From the NCBI RefSeq assembly GCF_900102335.1, contig NZ_FNBM01000003.1:417005-481004 (forward strand): 64,000 nucleotides of DNA, read 5' to 3'. The DNA comes from Phytopseudomonas seleniipraecipitans (lineage in GTDB: Bacteria; Pseudomonadota; Gammaproteobacteria; Pseudomonadales; Pseudomonadaceae). A program made the position numbers and the translations under genes. The notes under the pieces are model-generated. The model had not been told where the DNA came from, did not search any database, and saw only the letters and a program-made list of their open reading frames with translations. How positions within the stretch are numbered: position 1 is the first letter of the stretch; each line of letters opens with the position of its first letter. Below are positions 9,633-18,815 of this stretch, in pieces.

Positions 9633-11741
9633 ATGCCGAGCATAGACGCCCTCGCCGATCGACTTTCGACCTACCTCGGTGATGACCAGGTCAACCTGGT
9701 CCGCCGCGCCTACTTCTATGCCGAACAGGCGCACGACGGGCAACGCCGCCGCAGTGGCGAAGCCTACGTCACCCATCCGCTGGCCGTGGCCAGCATCCTT
9801 GCCGACATGCACATGGACCATCAGAGCCTGATGGCCGCGATGCTGCATGACGTCATCGAGGACACCGGCATCGCCAAGGAAGCGCTGCACGCGCAGTTCG
9901 GCGAGTCGGTGGCGGAGCTGGTGGACGGGGTCAGCAAGCTGACCCAGATGAATTTCGAGACCAAGGCCGAAGCCCAAGCCGAAAACTTCCAAAAGATGGC
10001 CATGGCCATGGCGCGCGACATTCGCGTGATCCTGGTCAAGCTGGCCGACCGCCTGCACAACATGCGCACTCTGGAAGTGTTGTCCGGCGAGAAGCGCCGG
10101 CGCATCGCCAAGGAAACTCTGGAAATTTACGCTCCCATCGCCAACCGGCTGGGCATGCACAGCATGCGCGTGGAATTCGAGGATCTCGGCTTCAAGGCCA
10201 TGCACCCGATGCGCTCCGAACGCATCCGCGCCGCCGTACGTCGCGCCCGCGGCAACCGCAAGGAAATCGTCACCCGCATCGAAGAATCATTGCTGCACTG
10301 CCTCGAGCTCGAAGGCATGAGTGGCGAGGTGATGGGCCGCGAGAAGCACCTGTACAGCATCTACCAGAAGATGCGCGGCAAACGCCGGGCCTTCAACGAG
10401 ATCATGGACGTCTACGCCTTCCGCATCGTGGTCGACAAGGTCGACACCTGCTACCGCGTGCTCGGCGCCGTGCACAACCTGTACAAACCGCTACCCGGCC
10501 GCTTCAAGGATTACATCGCGATTCCCAAGGCCAACGGCTATCAGTCCCTGCACACCACGCTGTTCGGCATGCACGGCGTGCCCATCGAAATTCAGATCCG
10601 CACCCGCGAAATGGAAGAAATGGCCAACAACGGCATCGCCGCGCATTGGCTGTATAAATCCAACGAAGACGAAGCGCCAAAGGGCAACCACGCCCGCGCG
10701 CGCCAGTGGGTCAAGGGTGTGCTGGAGATGCAGCAGCGCGCCGGTAACTCGCTGGAATTCATCGAAAGCGTGAAGATCGACCTGTTCCCGGACGAGGTCT
10801 ACGTGTTCACGCCCAAGGGCCGCATCATGGAGCTGCCCAAGGGCTCGACGGCGGTGGATTTCGCCTACGCGGTGCACACCGATGTCGGCAACACCTGCAT
10901 CGCCTGCCGCATCAACCGGCGCCTGGCGCCGTTGTCCCAGGCTCTGGAAAGCGGCTCGACCGTGGAAATCGTCAGCGCACCGGGCGCGCGTCCCAATCCG
11001 GCCTGGCTGAATTTTGTGGTCAGCGGTAAGGCGCGCACGCACATTCGTCACGCCCTCAAGCAACAGCGCCGCTCGGAGTCGATCAGTCTCGGCGAGCGCC
11101 TGCTCAACAAGGTGCTGACCAGCTTCGAGAGCCATCTGGACAAGGTGCAACCCGAACGGCAGCAGGCGGTACTCGACGAGTACCGGATGGAGACGTTCGA
11201 GGACCTGCTCGAGGACATCGGCCTGGGCAATCGCATGGCTTATGTGGTGGCGCGCCGCTTGCTGGCTGGCGAGGGAGAGGAACTGCCCAATGCCGAAGGC
11301 CCACTGGCGATTCGCGGTACCGAAGGTCTGGTGCTCAGCTACGCCAAGTGTTGCACACCGATTCCGGGCGACCCGATCGTCGGCCACCTGTCGGCGGGCA
11401 AGGGCATGGTGGTGCACATGGACACCTGCCGCAATATCAGCGAAGTGCGCCACAACCCGGAAAAATGCATCCAGCTGTCTTGGGCCAAGGACGTCACAGG
11501 CGAGTTCAACGTTGAACTGCGTGTCGAACTGGAACACCAGCGCGGCCTGATCGCCCTGCTGGCCGGCAGCGTCAATGCCGCCGACGGCAACATCGAAAAG
11601 ATCAGCATGGACGAACGTGACGGGCGCGTCAGCGTGGTACAACTGGTGGTCAGCGTGCATGACCGCGTCCACCTGGCCCGCGTGATCAAGAAGCTGCGCA
11701 CCCTGCCCGGCGTCATGCGCATTACTCGCGTCAAGGCCTGA
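9633..11741 (+). CDS. spoT: Bifunctional (p)ppGpp synthetase/hydrolase SpoT
   Basis: Makes and degrades the alarmone (p)ppGpp. The 702-residue length matches SpoT rather than RelA. In order it has the HD hydrolase domain with His72-Asp73 in LHDVIEDT, the RelA_SpoT synthetase domain (YDYIA-type motif as FKDYIAIPKANGYQSLHTT near 290-308), a TGS domain (DEVYVFTPKG, about 387) and a C-terminal ACT domain after about 620. The intact HD motif supports hydrolase activity. It follows rpoZ by 60 bases and ridA follows by 60. Confidence 0.96.
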   Translation: MPSIDALADRLSTYLGDDQVNLVRRAYFYAEQAHDGQRRRSGEAYVTHPLAVASILADMHMDHQSLMAAMLHDVIEDTGIAKEALHAQFGESVAELVDGVSKLTQMNFETKAEAQAENFQKMAMAMARDIRVILVKLADRLHNMRTLEVLSGEKRRRIAKETLEIYAPIANRLGMHSMRVEFEDLGFKAMHPMRSERIRAAVRRARGNRKEIVTRIEESLLHCLELEGMSGEVMGREKHLYSIYQKMRGKRRAFNEIMDVYAFRIVVDKVDTCYRVLGAVHNLYKPLPGRFKDYIAIPKANGYQSLHTTLFGMHGVPIEIQIRTREMEEMANNGIAAHWLYKSNEDEAPKGNHARARQWVKGVLEMQQRAGNSLEFIESVKIDLFPDEVYVFTPKGRIMELPKGSTAVDFAYAVHTDVGNTCIACRINRRLAPLSQALESGSTVEIVSAPGARPNPAWLNFVVSGKARTHIRHALKQQRRSESISLGERLLNKVLTSFESHLDKVQPERQQAVLDEYRMETFEDLLEDIGLGNRMAYVVARRLLAGEGEELPNAEGPLAIRGTEGLVLSYAKCCTPIPGDPIVGHLSAGKGMVVHMDTCRNISEVRHNPEKCIQLSWAKDVTGEFNVELRVELEHQRGLIALLAGSVNAADGNIEKISMDERDGRVSVVQLVVSVHDRVHLARVIKKLRTLPGVMRITRVKA

Positions 11742-11801
11742 CCGAATCGCTCAGGCCACCCATGATCGGTGCGCTCCGCGCATCTTCAACCAGGAGCCTT
11801 T

Positions 11802-12182
11802 ATGAGCAAGAGCGTTATCAACAGCGACAAAGCCCCCGCCGCCATCGGCACCTATTCCCAAGCAATCAAGGCCGGCAATACCGTCTACCTGTCCGGGCAA
11901 ATTCCGTTGGATCCGCAGACGATGGAGCTGGTAGAAGGTTTCGAAGCGCAGACCGTGCAGGTCTTCGAAAACCTCAAATCGGTCATCGAAGCGGCCGGCG
12001 GCTCATTCAAGGACGTGGTCAAGCTGAACATCTTCCTCACCGACCTCTCGCACTTCGCCACCGTCAACGAAGTCATGGGCCGCTACTTCCAGCAGCCTTA
12101 CCCGGCCCGCGCCGCCATCGGCGTTGCTGCCCTGCCGAAGGGCGCGCAGGTCGAGATGGACGGCATCCTGGTCATCGACTGA
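11802..12182 (+). CDS. ridA: RidA family enamine/imine deaminase
   Basis: A 126-residue protein of the RidA/YjgF/UK114 family, which hydrolyses reactive enamines such as 2-aminoacrylate formed by PLP enzymes. It has the typical start ([20 protein letters not shown]), the [12 protein letters not shown] region and the substrate-binding [22 protein letters not shown], with the key Arg (in PARA, about residue 104) present. The start at 11802 follows AGGAG. The gene is in the usual position after spoT. Confidence 0.93.
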   Translation: MSKSVINSDKAPAAIGTYSQAIKAGNTVYLSGQIPLDPQTMELVEGFEAQTVQVFENLKSVIEAAGGSFKDVVKLNIFLTDLSHFATVNEVMGRYFQQPYPARAAIGVAALPKGAQVEMDGILVID

Positions 12183-12191
12183 TCCGGCCAG

Positions 12192-12214
12192 CGCCCGGAG
12201 CCAAGCTCCGGGCG
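12192..12214. terminator. Hairpin between convergent ridA and SDR gene
   Basis: A 10-bp perfect GC-rich stem (CGCCCGGAGC with GCTCCGGGCG) and a 3-base loop. No strong T run on either side, so terminator strength is uncertain. Confidence 0.55.
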
Positions 12215-12222
12215 ACTCGCTC

Positions 12223-13080
12223 TCAACGCTCGCGCAACACCGCGGCGTAGCCCTCGCGATAGCTCGGGTATTGCGGCGTCCAGCCCAAGGCACGCGCCCG
12301 CGCATTGCTACAACGCTTGCTGCCGGAACGGCGCACAGCCGATTCTTCAGCCCAATGCTCGATACCAAGGCGTTGGCGCAACCAACCCACCACCTCATGC
12401 AGCGGCGCCGGCTCGTCATCGACACCGATGTAGCAGTCCTGCAGAGGTTGCCCGGCAGAATCCGCCTGCAGCAGAAAGGCTAGCAGCCCGGCCGCGTCAT
12501 CGGCGTGAATACGATTGCCATACAACGGCGGGTCGACCGACACGCGATAGCCCATGCGCACCTGCTTGAGCAGCCACTCACGGCCAGGACCATAGATGCC
12601 GGTCAGGCGCACCACGGTCGCCGGGACACCACTGTTCCAAGCTAACTGCTCTGCCTCACGGATCACCTGCCCTGAAAAACGCTGCGCATCGGCCGGCGAG
12701 GTTTCGTCGATCCACTCGCCATCCGCCTGGGCATAAACACCGCTGCTCGACACGAACAGCAGACGCTTGGGTCTTTGCCCACGCGACTGTAGCCAGCTGA
12801 GTACATGCCGCAGACCGTCGACGTACGCCTGGCGGTAACCTGGCTCGTCGTGCTGGGTAGCAGCGGCGCTGTACACCAGATAATCCAGCTCGCCGTGGGG
12901 CCATTGGTCCGGACAGCCGGGCTCATGCAGATCCGCGGCCACCGGCAGGATACCGCTCGGCAATTGCGACACCGTCCGGCGCAGGCCGTAGACCTGCCAA
13001 GCGGCGTCGCGCAGACGCACCGCCAAACGCCCACCGACATCACCACAGCCAGCAATCATCACGCTTGTAACTCTATTCAT
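12223..13080 (-). CDS. SDR family NAD(P)-dependent oxidoreductase (YeeZ-like)
   Basis: An extended short-chain dehydrogenase of 285 residues. The N-terminal Rossmann motif is GCGDVGGRL near residue 11. The later SSSGVYAQADGEWIDETSP carries the Tyr expected of an atypical SDR catalytic site, and LTGIYGPGREWL follows the epimerase pattern. It resembles E. coli YeeZ; substrate unknown. I chose ATG 13080, preceded by AGAGGA; a GTG one codon earlier also fits. It is divergent from exbB. Confidence 0.8.
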   Translation of the reverse strand: MNRVTSVMIAGCGDVGGRLAVRLRDAAWQVYGLRRTVSQLPSGILPVAADLHEPGCPDQWPHGELDYLVYSAAATQHDEPGYRQAYVDGLRHVLSWLQSRGQRPKRLLFVSSSGVYAQADGEWIDETSPADAQRFSGQVIREAEQLAWNSGVPATVVRLTGIYGPGREWLLKQVRMGYRVSVDPPLYGNRIHADDAAGLLAFLLQADSAGQPLQDCYIGVDDEPAPLHEVVGWLRQRLGIEHWAEESAVRRSGSKRCSNARARALGWTPQYPSYREGYAAVLRER

Positions 13081-13247
13081 CACAGTCCTCTTCTAACGCG
13101 GCGGACGCTCTAGCACGACGACCAACGTGTAATACAGTTACGCGAACGCTTTCATAAACAAGAATTACTTGCAATAATGTTCAACCTTTTTGCCGCGCGG
13201 CGTTTCGCCAGCGCAGGTCACCGTCCTCACTTTTAGGTCCGGCAAGC

Positions 13248-14393
13248 ATGAACTCTACCGCCCATAGCGCTAAGCCAACCACCCTCACCGCTCGGCCGCA
13301 ACGCCGCCTCGGCGCGCTGCTCGCTCTGCTGCTCAGCCTGTCACTGGCGCCGACCGCGAGCTTCGCTGATCAATCGGTCAGTGCACCAGCCGAATCTGCT
13401 ACCGCCCAACAGGCTCCGACCGACGCGGCTCAGCCGGCCGCCAATCCTCAGGCGCAGGCCGCGCCGCTGTCGCCGGAAGCTGCCGCACAGGTCGATGCGC
13501 TGAGTGACCGCCTCGAGGCTCTGGGCCCGCAAGCCACTCCTGAGCAGCTCAATGAAGCCCGTCAGCAGTTCTTCAACGAAAACAACATTGCTGCGCAGGA
13601 TGCCGAAGTCCTGCAGCAGGCACTCGCGGCCCAGCAGAACGCTGATACCCAGGCAATGAACAGCGACGCCGCCGAGGCGGAAGCGGTGTTTCATGATCTG
13701 TCCCCATGGGGCATGTACCAGGGCGCCGACGTGGTGGTCAAAACCGTGATGATCGGCCTGGTGCTGGCGTCGATCCTGACCTGGACGATCTGGATCGCCA
13801 AGACCATCGAGCTGGTATCCGCACGCCGCCGCCTGCGTCGTGAAATCGTCGAGCTGAAAGGTGCGCGTACCCTGGCCCAGGCCAGCGATCAAGCCCGTGC
13901 CAAGCACAGCTTCAGCGAAATCCTCATCGAAGACGCCCGTGAAGAACTGAAACTGTCGGCCACCAGCCGGGAGAAGGAAGGCATCAAAGAGCGTGTCAGC
14001 TTCCGCCTCGAGCGCCTGGTTGGTGCCTGCGGCCGCGACATGAGCAAGGGCACCGGTGTGCTTGCCACGATCGGTTCTACCGCTCCTTTCATCGGCCTGT
14101 TCGGTACCGTATGGGGCATCATGAACAGCTTTATCGGCATTGCCAAAACCCAGACCACCAACCTCGCCGTGGTCGCTCCCGGTATTGCCGAGGCTTTGCT
14201 GGCCACCGCGCTGGGCCTGGTTGCAGCGATTCCGGCGGTGATCATCTACAACGCCTTCTCGCGCTCGATCAGTGCTTACAAAGCGCAGGTCGCCGATGCA
14301 TCTGCCCAGGTACTGCTGCTGGTCAGCCGCGATCTGGACATGCTGCCCGGCAGCGATCGCACCCAACAGCCTCACATGGTCAAGGTAGGTTAA
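13248..14393 (+). CDS. exbB: TonB-system energiser ExbB with long N-terminal extension
   Basis: Proton-channel subunit of the ExbB-ExbD-TonB complex that powers outer-membrane receptors. The 381 residues begin with a signal-like hydrophobic segment (about 22-41) and an Ala/Gln/Pro-rich periplasmic stretch to about residue 130. The MotA/TolQ/ExbB domain follows, with membrane segments near 162-183, 270-296 and 318-336. The conserved TAPFIGLFGTVWGIMNSF is intact. The extension is much longer than in E. coli ExbB but long forms are known in Pseudomonas. exbD starts five bases after the stop, so exbB-exbD-tonB form one operon. Confidence 0.93.
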   Translation: MNSTAHSAKPTTLTARPQRRLGALLALLLSLSLAPTASFADQSVSAPAESATAQQAPTDAAQPAANPQAQAAPLSPEAAAQVDALSDRLEALGPQATPEQLNEARQQFFNENNIAAQDAEVLQQALAAQQNADTQAMNSDAAEAEAVFHDLSPWGMYQGADVVVKTVMIGLVLASILTWTIWIAKTIELVSARRRLRREIVELKGARTLAQASDQARAKHSFSEILIEDAREELKLSATSREKEGIKERVSFRLERLVGACGRDMSKGTGVLATIGSTAPFIGLFGTVWGIMNSFIGIAKTQTTNLAVVAPGIAEALLATALGLVAAIPAVIIYNAFSRSISAYKAQVADASAQVLLLVSRDLDMLPGSDRTQQPHMVKVG

Positions 14394-14397
14394 GACC

Positions 14398-14823
14398 ATG
14401 GGTCTTCATCTGAACGATAACGGCGACGATCTCCAGGAAAACCACGAGATCAACGTCACGCCATTTATCGACGTGATGCTGGTGCTGCTGATCATTTTCA
14501 TGGTCGCCGCGCCGCTGGCCACGGTCGATGTGAAGATCGACCTGCCCGCCTCCAGCGCCAAACCAGCGCCGCGGCCGGACAAGCCGATCTATCTGAGCAT
14601 CAAGGAAGACAACAAGCTGTTCCTCGACAATGACGAGGTGCAGCCGGCCATGCTCGGTGCAATGCTGGACAAGCTGACCCGGAACGACAAGGAAAAGACC
14701 ATTTTCGTGCGCGGTGACAAAGGCGTCGAATATGGCGATCTGATGGAAGTCATGGACAGGCTGCGCGGCACCGGCTACCTGAAGATTGGCCTGGTAGGCC
14801 TGGAGACGGTCGGCGCGCAATGA
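14398..14823 (+). CDS. exbD: Biopolymer transport protein ExbD
   Basis: A 141-residue inner-membrane protein with one transmembrane helix at about residues 23-41, in INVTPFIDVMLVLLIIFMV. This helix carries the essential proton-path Asp of NVTPFIDVML. The C-terminal periplasmic domain is intact. It overlaps tonB by four bases (ATGA), which suggests coupled translation. It works with ExbB and TonB to energise siderophore receptors, including the three encoded in this window. Confidence 0.95.
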   Translation: MGLHLNDNGDDLQENHEINVTPFIDVMLVLLIIFMVAAPLATVDVKIDLPASSAKPAPRPDKPIYLSIKEDNKLFLDNDEVQPAMLGAMLDKLTRNDKEKTIFVRGDKGVEYGDLMEVMDRLRGTGYLKIGLVGLETVGAQ

Positions 14824-15566
14824 AGAAATCCAGCCGCACGTTCTCCTGGTTCGCAAGCCTGGTCATCGTGGTTGGGCTGCACATCGGCCTGTTCCTCTGG
14901 GCCATGTATTGGCAGCCCCAGGCGACACCCATCGAACTGCCGCCAGCAGCGATGATCGTCGAACTGGAACCGTTGCCTCCAGCCCCGCCCAAGCCTGCGC
15001 CGCCACCACCACCGGAAGTCGTTCCAGAGGAGCCAGAGCCGCAGCCGAAATTGGTCGAAGCGCCCAAGCCGACGCTGGCGGTCACCCCGCCAAAGCCCAA
15101 GCCGAAGCCAAAACCCAAGCCGCCGAAGCCCAAGCCTCCCGAGCCCAAACCTCCGGAGCCTCAGGACGAGCCACCAGAAGACGCACCGCCTGCGCCTCCC
15201 GCACCGGCCGAAGCCAAACCGGCTGCGCCGCAGCAGGCACCGGTCAGCGCGCCGAGCAAGGCGCAAGCCACCTGGCAAAGTCAGTTGCTGACCCACCTGG
15301 CGAAGTACAAGCGCTACCCGGAAGATGCGCGTCGTCGTGGTCTTGAAGGCGTTAACCGTTTGCGCTTCGTGGTCGATGCCAATGGCATGGTGTTGTCGTA
15401 CACGCTGGTCGGCAAATCCAGCAGCGCGTCCCTGGATCGGGCAACGCTGCAGATGATCCGCCGTGCGCAGCCGCTGCCTAAGCCGCCAGCGGACATGCTC
15501 AAAGATGGCAGCGTGGAAATCGTCGCGCCGTTCATCTACTCCCTGGAGCGTGGCCGCGGTCGCTGA
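14820..15566 (+). CDS. tonB: Energy transducer TonB
   Basis: A 248-residue periplasmic-spanning protein. It has an N-terminal membrane anchor at about residues 11-30 (ASLVIVVGLHIGLFLWAMYW). A very Pro-rich rod of Pro-Lys, Pro-Pro and Pro-Glu repeats covers about 40-140. The TonB_C domain from about 150 includes YPEDARRRGLEGVNRLRFVVD and ends near RAQPLPKPP. It carries the proton-motive energy to TonB-dependent receptors. The start overlaps the exbD stop. A long hairpin follows the stop. Confidence 0.95.
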   Translation: MKKSSRTFSWFASLVIVVGLHIGLFLWAMYWQPQATPIELPPAAMIVELEPLPPAPPKPAPPPPPEVVPEEPEPQPKLVEAPKPTLAVTPPKPKPKPKPKPPKPKPPEPKPPEPQDEPPEDAPPAPPAPAEAKPAAPQQAPVSAPSKAQATWQSQLLTHLAKYKRYPEDARRRGLEGVNRLRFVVDANGMVLSYTLVGKSSSASLDRATLQMIRRAQPLPKPPADMLKDGSVEIVAPFIYSLERGRGR

Positions 15567-15572
15567 CCGACT

Positions 15573-15603
15573 CGATGCGCCCTGCCCAACGCAGGGCGCA
15601 TCG
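15573..15603 (+). terminator. Hairpin after tonB
   Basis: A perfect 13-bp stem (CGATGCGCCCTGC and its complement) around a 5-base loop, starting seven bases after the tonB stop codon. No T run follows, so it may act with Rho or protect the 3' end. Confidence 0.55.
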
Positions 15604-15715
15604 AAGGATCGCTAGAGAGACGATTCTGTTCCATACCGTGTTTCAGATCCGCCTCAGTGGTTGGTTACATTGAAGACAGCCGCTATGCTTGGCTGCATCT
15701 CAATGGACTAAAACT

Positions 15716-16639
15716 ATGACCCTTACTGAACTGCGCTATATCGTGACGCTCGCTCAGGAGCAGCATTTCGGCCGAGCTGCGGAGCGCTGCCACGTTAGCC
15801 AGCCCACCCTCTCGGTCGGCGTCAAGAAACTCGAAGACGAGCTTGGCGTGCTGATCTTCGAGCGTAGCAAGAGCGCAGTGCGGCTGACCCCGGTCGGCGA
15901 AGGCATCGTCACCCAGGCGCAAAAGGTCCTGGAGCAGGCCCAGGGTATCCGTGAACTGGCACAGGCCGGCAAGAACCAACTGGCCGCACCGCTGAAAATC
16001 GGCGCCATCTACACCGTCGGCCCGTACCTGTTTCCCCACCTGATTCCGCAGCTGCACCGCGTGGCCACGCAGATGCCGCTATATATCGAAGAGAACTTCA
16101 CTCACGTACTGCGCGACAAGCTGCGCACCGGCGAGCTGGACGCGATCATCGTCGCCCTACCGTTCCAGGAAGCCGACGTGCTGACCCTGCCGCTGTATGA
16201 CGAGCCGTTCTACGCCTTGCTGCCCGCCGATCATCCGTGGACGGCAATGAAGACCATCGACACCAAGCTGCTCAATGACAAGAGCCTGTTGCTGCTCGGT
16301 GAAGGCCACTGCTTTCGTGACCAGGTGCTGGAAGCCTGCCCGACCCTGCGCAAGGGCGAGGAACAGGCCAAGCACACCACGGTGGAATCCAGCTCCCTGG
16401 AAACCATCCGCCACATGGTTGCCTCCGGGCTTGGCGTGTCGATCCTGCCGTTCTCGGCCGTAGACAGCCATCACTACGCGCCCGGTGTGATCGAAGTCCG
16501 CCCGCTCAGCCCGCCGGCACCGTTCCGTACCGTAGCGATCGCCTGGCGCGCCAGCTTCCCGCGGCCCAAGGCCATTGAAGTGCTGGCTGACTCGATCCGC
16601 CTGTGCTCCGTCGCCAAACCGCTGCCTCGTAGCGTCTGA
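15716..16639 (+). CDS. oxyR: Hydrogen peroxide-inducible regulator OxyR
   Basis: LysR-type activator of peroxide defence genes. The 307-residue protein has an N-terminal winged helix (TLTELRYIVTLAQEQHFGRAA, DNA recognition in CHVSQPTLS) and a C-terminal sensor. Both redox cysteines are at the canonical positions, Cys199 in GEGHCF and Cys208 in LEACP, which form the disulfide on peroxide exposure. ATG 15716 gives this numbering; the earlier in-frame codon at 15689 adds non-family residues. recG begins nine bases after the stop, the usual Pseudomonas oxyR-recG pair. Confidence 0.96.
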   Translation: MTLTELRYIVTLAQEQHFGRAAERCHVSQPTLSVGVKKLEDELGVLIFERSKSAVRLTPVGEGIVTQAQKVLEQAQGIRELAQAGKNQLAAPLKIGAIYTVGPYLFPHLIPQLHRVATQMPLYIEENFTHVLRDKLRTGELDAIIVALPFQEADVLTLPLYDEPFYALLPADHPWTAMKTIDTKLLNDKSLLLLGEGHCFRDQVLEACPTLRKGEEQAKHTTVESSSLETIRHMVASGLGVSILPFSAVDSHHYAPGVIEVRPLSPPAPFRTVAIAWRASFPRPKAIEVLADSIRLCSVAKPLPRSV

Positions 16640-16647
16640 GGACAGCG

Positions 16648-18723
16648 ATGAGCGAGCTGTCGACGGTCTCCGTCACCGAACTCAAAGGCGTCGGCGCGGC
16701 TCTGGCGGAAAAGCTCGCCAAGGTGGGCCTGGAAACCCTGCAGGACATTCTGTTCCATCTGCCGCTGCGCTATCAGGACCGCACCCGTATCGTGCCGATC
16801 GGCGCCCTGCGGCCGGGCCAGGACGCAGTGGTCGAGGGCACGGTGTCCGGCGCCGACGTGGTCATGGGCAAACGCCGCAGCCTGCTGGTGCGCCTGAATG
16901 ACGGCAGCGGCACGCTCAGCCTGCGCTTCTACCACTTCAGCAATGCACAAAAAGAAGGCCTCAAACGCGGCACTCAGGTGCGCTGTTATGGCGAAGTGCG
17001 TCCAGGCTCGTCCGGCCTGGAAATCTATCACCCCGAGTACCGCGCACTGGCCGGCGACGAACCCGCGGCGGTGGAGCAGACCCTGACGCCGATTTACCCG
17101 ACTACTGAGGGGTTGACGCAACAGCGCTTGCGCCAGCTCAGCGAACAGGCGTTGGCGCGTCTGGGCCCGCGCAGCCTGCCGGACTGGTTGCCCCGCGAGC
17201 TTGCCGATGACTATCAGTTGGCGCCGCTGGATGAGGCGATTCGCTACCTGCATCGGCCGCCCCCAGATGCAGATGTCGAGGAGCTTGCCGAGGGCCGTCA
17301 CTGGGCGCAGCATCGGCTGGCCTTCGAAGAGCTGCTTACCCACCAGCTGTCGATGCAGCGCCTGCGAGAAAGCGCGCGTGCACAACAGGCACCTGCGCTG
17401 CCGGTAGCGAAAAAGCTCCCCCAGCAATTTCTTGCCAACCTCGGCTTCGCGCCCACCGGCGCGCAGCAGCGGGTGGGCGCGGAAATCGCCTACGACCTGA
17501 GCCACAGCGAGCCAATGCTGCGCCTGGTGCAGGGCGATGTCGGCGCGGGCAAGACCGTGGTTGCGGCCTTCGCCGCCCTGCAGGCCATCGAAGCCGGCTA
17601 TCAGGTGGCACTGATGGCGCCCACGGAAATCCTCGCCGAACAGCACTTCATCAACTTCACCCGCTGGTTGCAGCCGCTGGGCCTGGAAACCGCCTGGCTG
17701 GCCGGCAAGCTCAAGGGCAAAGCGCGCGTCGCCGCGTTGGAGCAGATCGCCTCGGGTGCGCCAATGGTCGTTGGCACCCACGCGCTGTTCCAGGAAGAGG
17801 TGCGCTTTCGCAACCTGGCCTTGGCAATCATCGACGAGCAGCATCGCTTCGGCGTTCAGCAGCGCCTGGCCTTGCGCCAGAAGGGCGTGGGCGGCCGGCT
17901 CGCCCCGCACCAGTTGATCATGACCGCAACACCGATCCCGCGCACCCTGGCGATGAGCGCGTATGCCGATCTGGATACCTCGATCCTCGATGAGCTGCCG
18001 CCAGGCCGCACGCCGGTAAACACCGTACTGGTCGCCGACAGTCGCCGCTTCGAGGTCGTCGAGCGGGTGCGCTCGGCCTGCAACGAAGGCCGGCAGGCCT
18101 ATTGGGTCTGCACGTTGATCGAGGAATCCGAGGAGCTGACCTGCCAGGCAGCGCAAACCACCTATGAGGACCTGGCAGCGGCTCTGGTCGGCCAGCAGGT
18201 CGGGTTGATCCACGGGCGCATGAAGCCTGCCGAAAAAGCCGCGGTAATGGATCAGTTCAAGCAGGGTCACCTGCAGCTACTGGTGGCAACCACGGTGATT
18301 GAAGTGGGCGTGGACGTGCCCAATGCCAGCCTGATGATCATCGAGAACCCCGAACGCCTTGGCCTGGCTCAGCTTCACCAACTGCGTGGCCGGGTGGGCC
18401 GTGGCAGCGCGGCCAGCCACTGCGTGCTGCTCTATCACCCGCCGTTGTCACAGATCGGCCGAGAGCGACTGGGCATCATGCGGGAAACCAGCGATGGCTT
18501 CATCATCGCGGAAAAGGACCTGGAATTGCGTGGCCCAGGCGAAATGCTCGGCACTCGACAAACCGGTCTGCTGCAGTTCAAGGTAGCTGACCTGATGCGT
18601 GATGCCGACCTGCTGCCAGCGGTACGCGACGCGGCGCAGGCACTGCTCGAACACTGGCCGCAGCATGTCAGCCCGCTACTGGAACGCTGGCTGCGCCATG
18701 GTCAACAATATGGACAAGTGTGA
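16648..18723 (+). CDS. recG: ATP-dependent DNA helicase RecG
   Basis: Branch-migrating helicase that remodels stalled forks and Holliday junctions. The 691-residue protein has the N-terminal wedge/OB domain (residues 1-200, with LPLRYQDRT), then Walker A in QGDVGAGKTV near 293, the Walker B DEQH at about 396, MTATPIPRT near 427 and the C-terminal helicase motif HQLRGRVGRG near 575. Length and motifs are complete. It sits directly downstream of oxyR. Confidence 0.96.
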   Translation: MSELSTVSVTELKGVGAALAEKLAKVGLETLQDILFHLPLRYQDRTRIVPIGALRPGQDAVVEGTVSGADVVMGKRRSLLVRLNDGSGTLSLRFYHFSNAQKEGLKRGTQVRCYGEVRPGSSGLEIYHPEYRALAGDEPAAVEQTLTPIYPTTEGLTQQRLRQLSEQALARLGPRSLPDWLPRELADDYQLAPLDEAIRYLHRPPPDADVEELAEGRHWAQHRLAFEELLTHQLSMQRLRESARAQQAPALPVAKKLPQQFLANLGFAPTGAQQRVGAEIAYDLSHSEPMLRLVQGDVGAGKTVVAAFAALQAIEAGYQVALMAPTEILAEQHFINFTRWLQPLGLETAWLAGKLKGKARVAALEQIASGAPMVVGTHALFQEEVRFRNLALAIIDEQHRFGVQQRLALRQKGVGGRLAPHQLIMTATPIPRTLAMSAYADLDTSILDELPPGRTPVNTVLVADSRRFEVVERVRSACNEGRQAYWVCTLIEESEELTCQAAQTTYEDLAAALVGQQVGLIHGRMKPAEKAAVMDQFKQGHLQLLVATTVIEVGVDVPNASLMIIENPERLGLAQLHQLRGRVGRGSAASHCVLLYHPPLSQIGRERLGIMRETSDGFIIAEKDLELRGPGEMLGTRQTGLLQFKVADLMRDADLLPAVRDAAQALLEHWPQHVSPLLERWLRHGQQYGQV

Positions 18724-18815
18724 GCGTACCCGGACGTTAGTGCTCTGATGGGCAATGCCTCCAGCTTGCTGGTTATACTTGGGGAGCTGCATCCCCCTTT
18801 ACGACGGAACACGTC

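Noticed and set aside
13155..13182. AT-rich stretch before exbB as a Fur box
   Set aside because: The best alignment on either strand gives at most about 10 of 19 matches, not better than chance in an AT-rich promoter.
16474..18270. A 598-residue minus-strand open frame across oxyR and recG
   Set aside because: It is opposite to two intact, well-recognised genes and has no family motifs; high GC keeps such frames open by chance.
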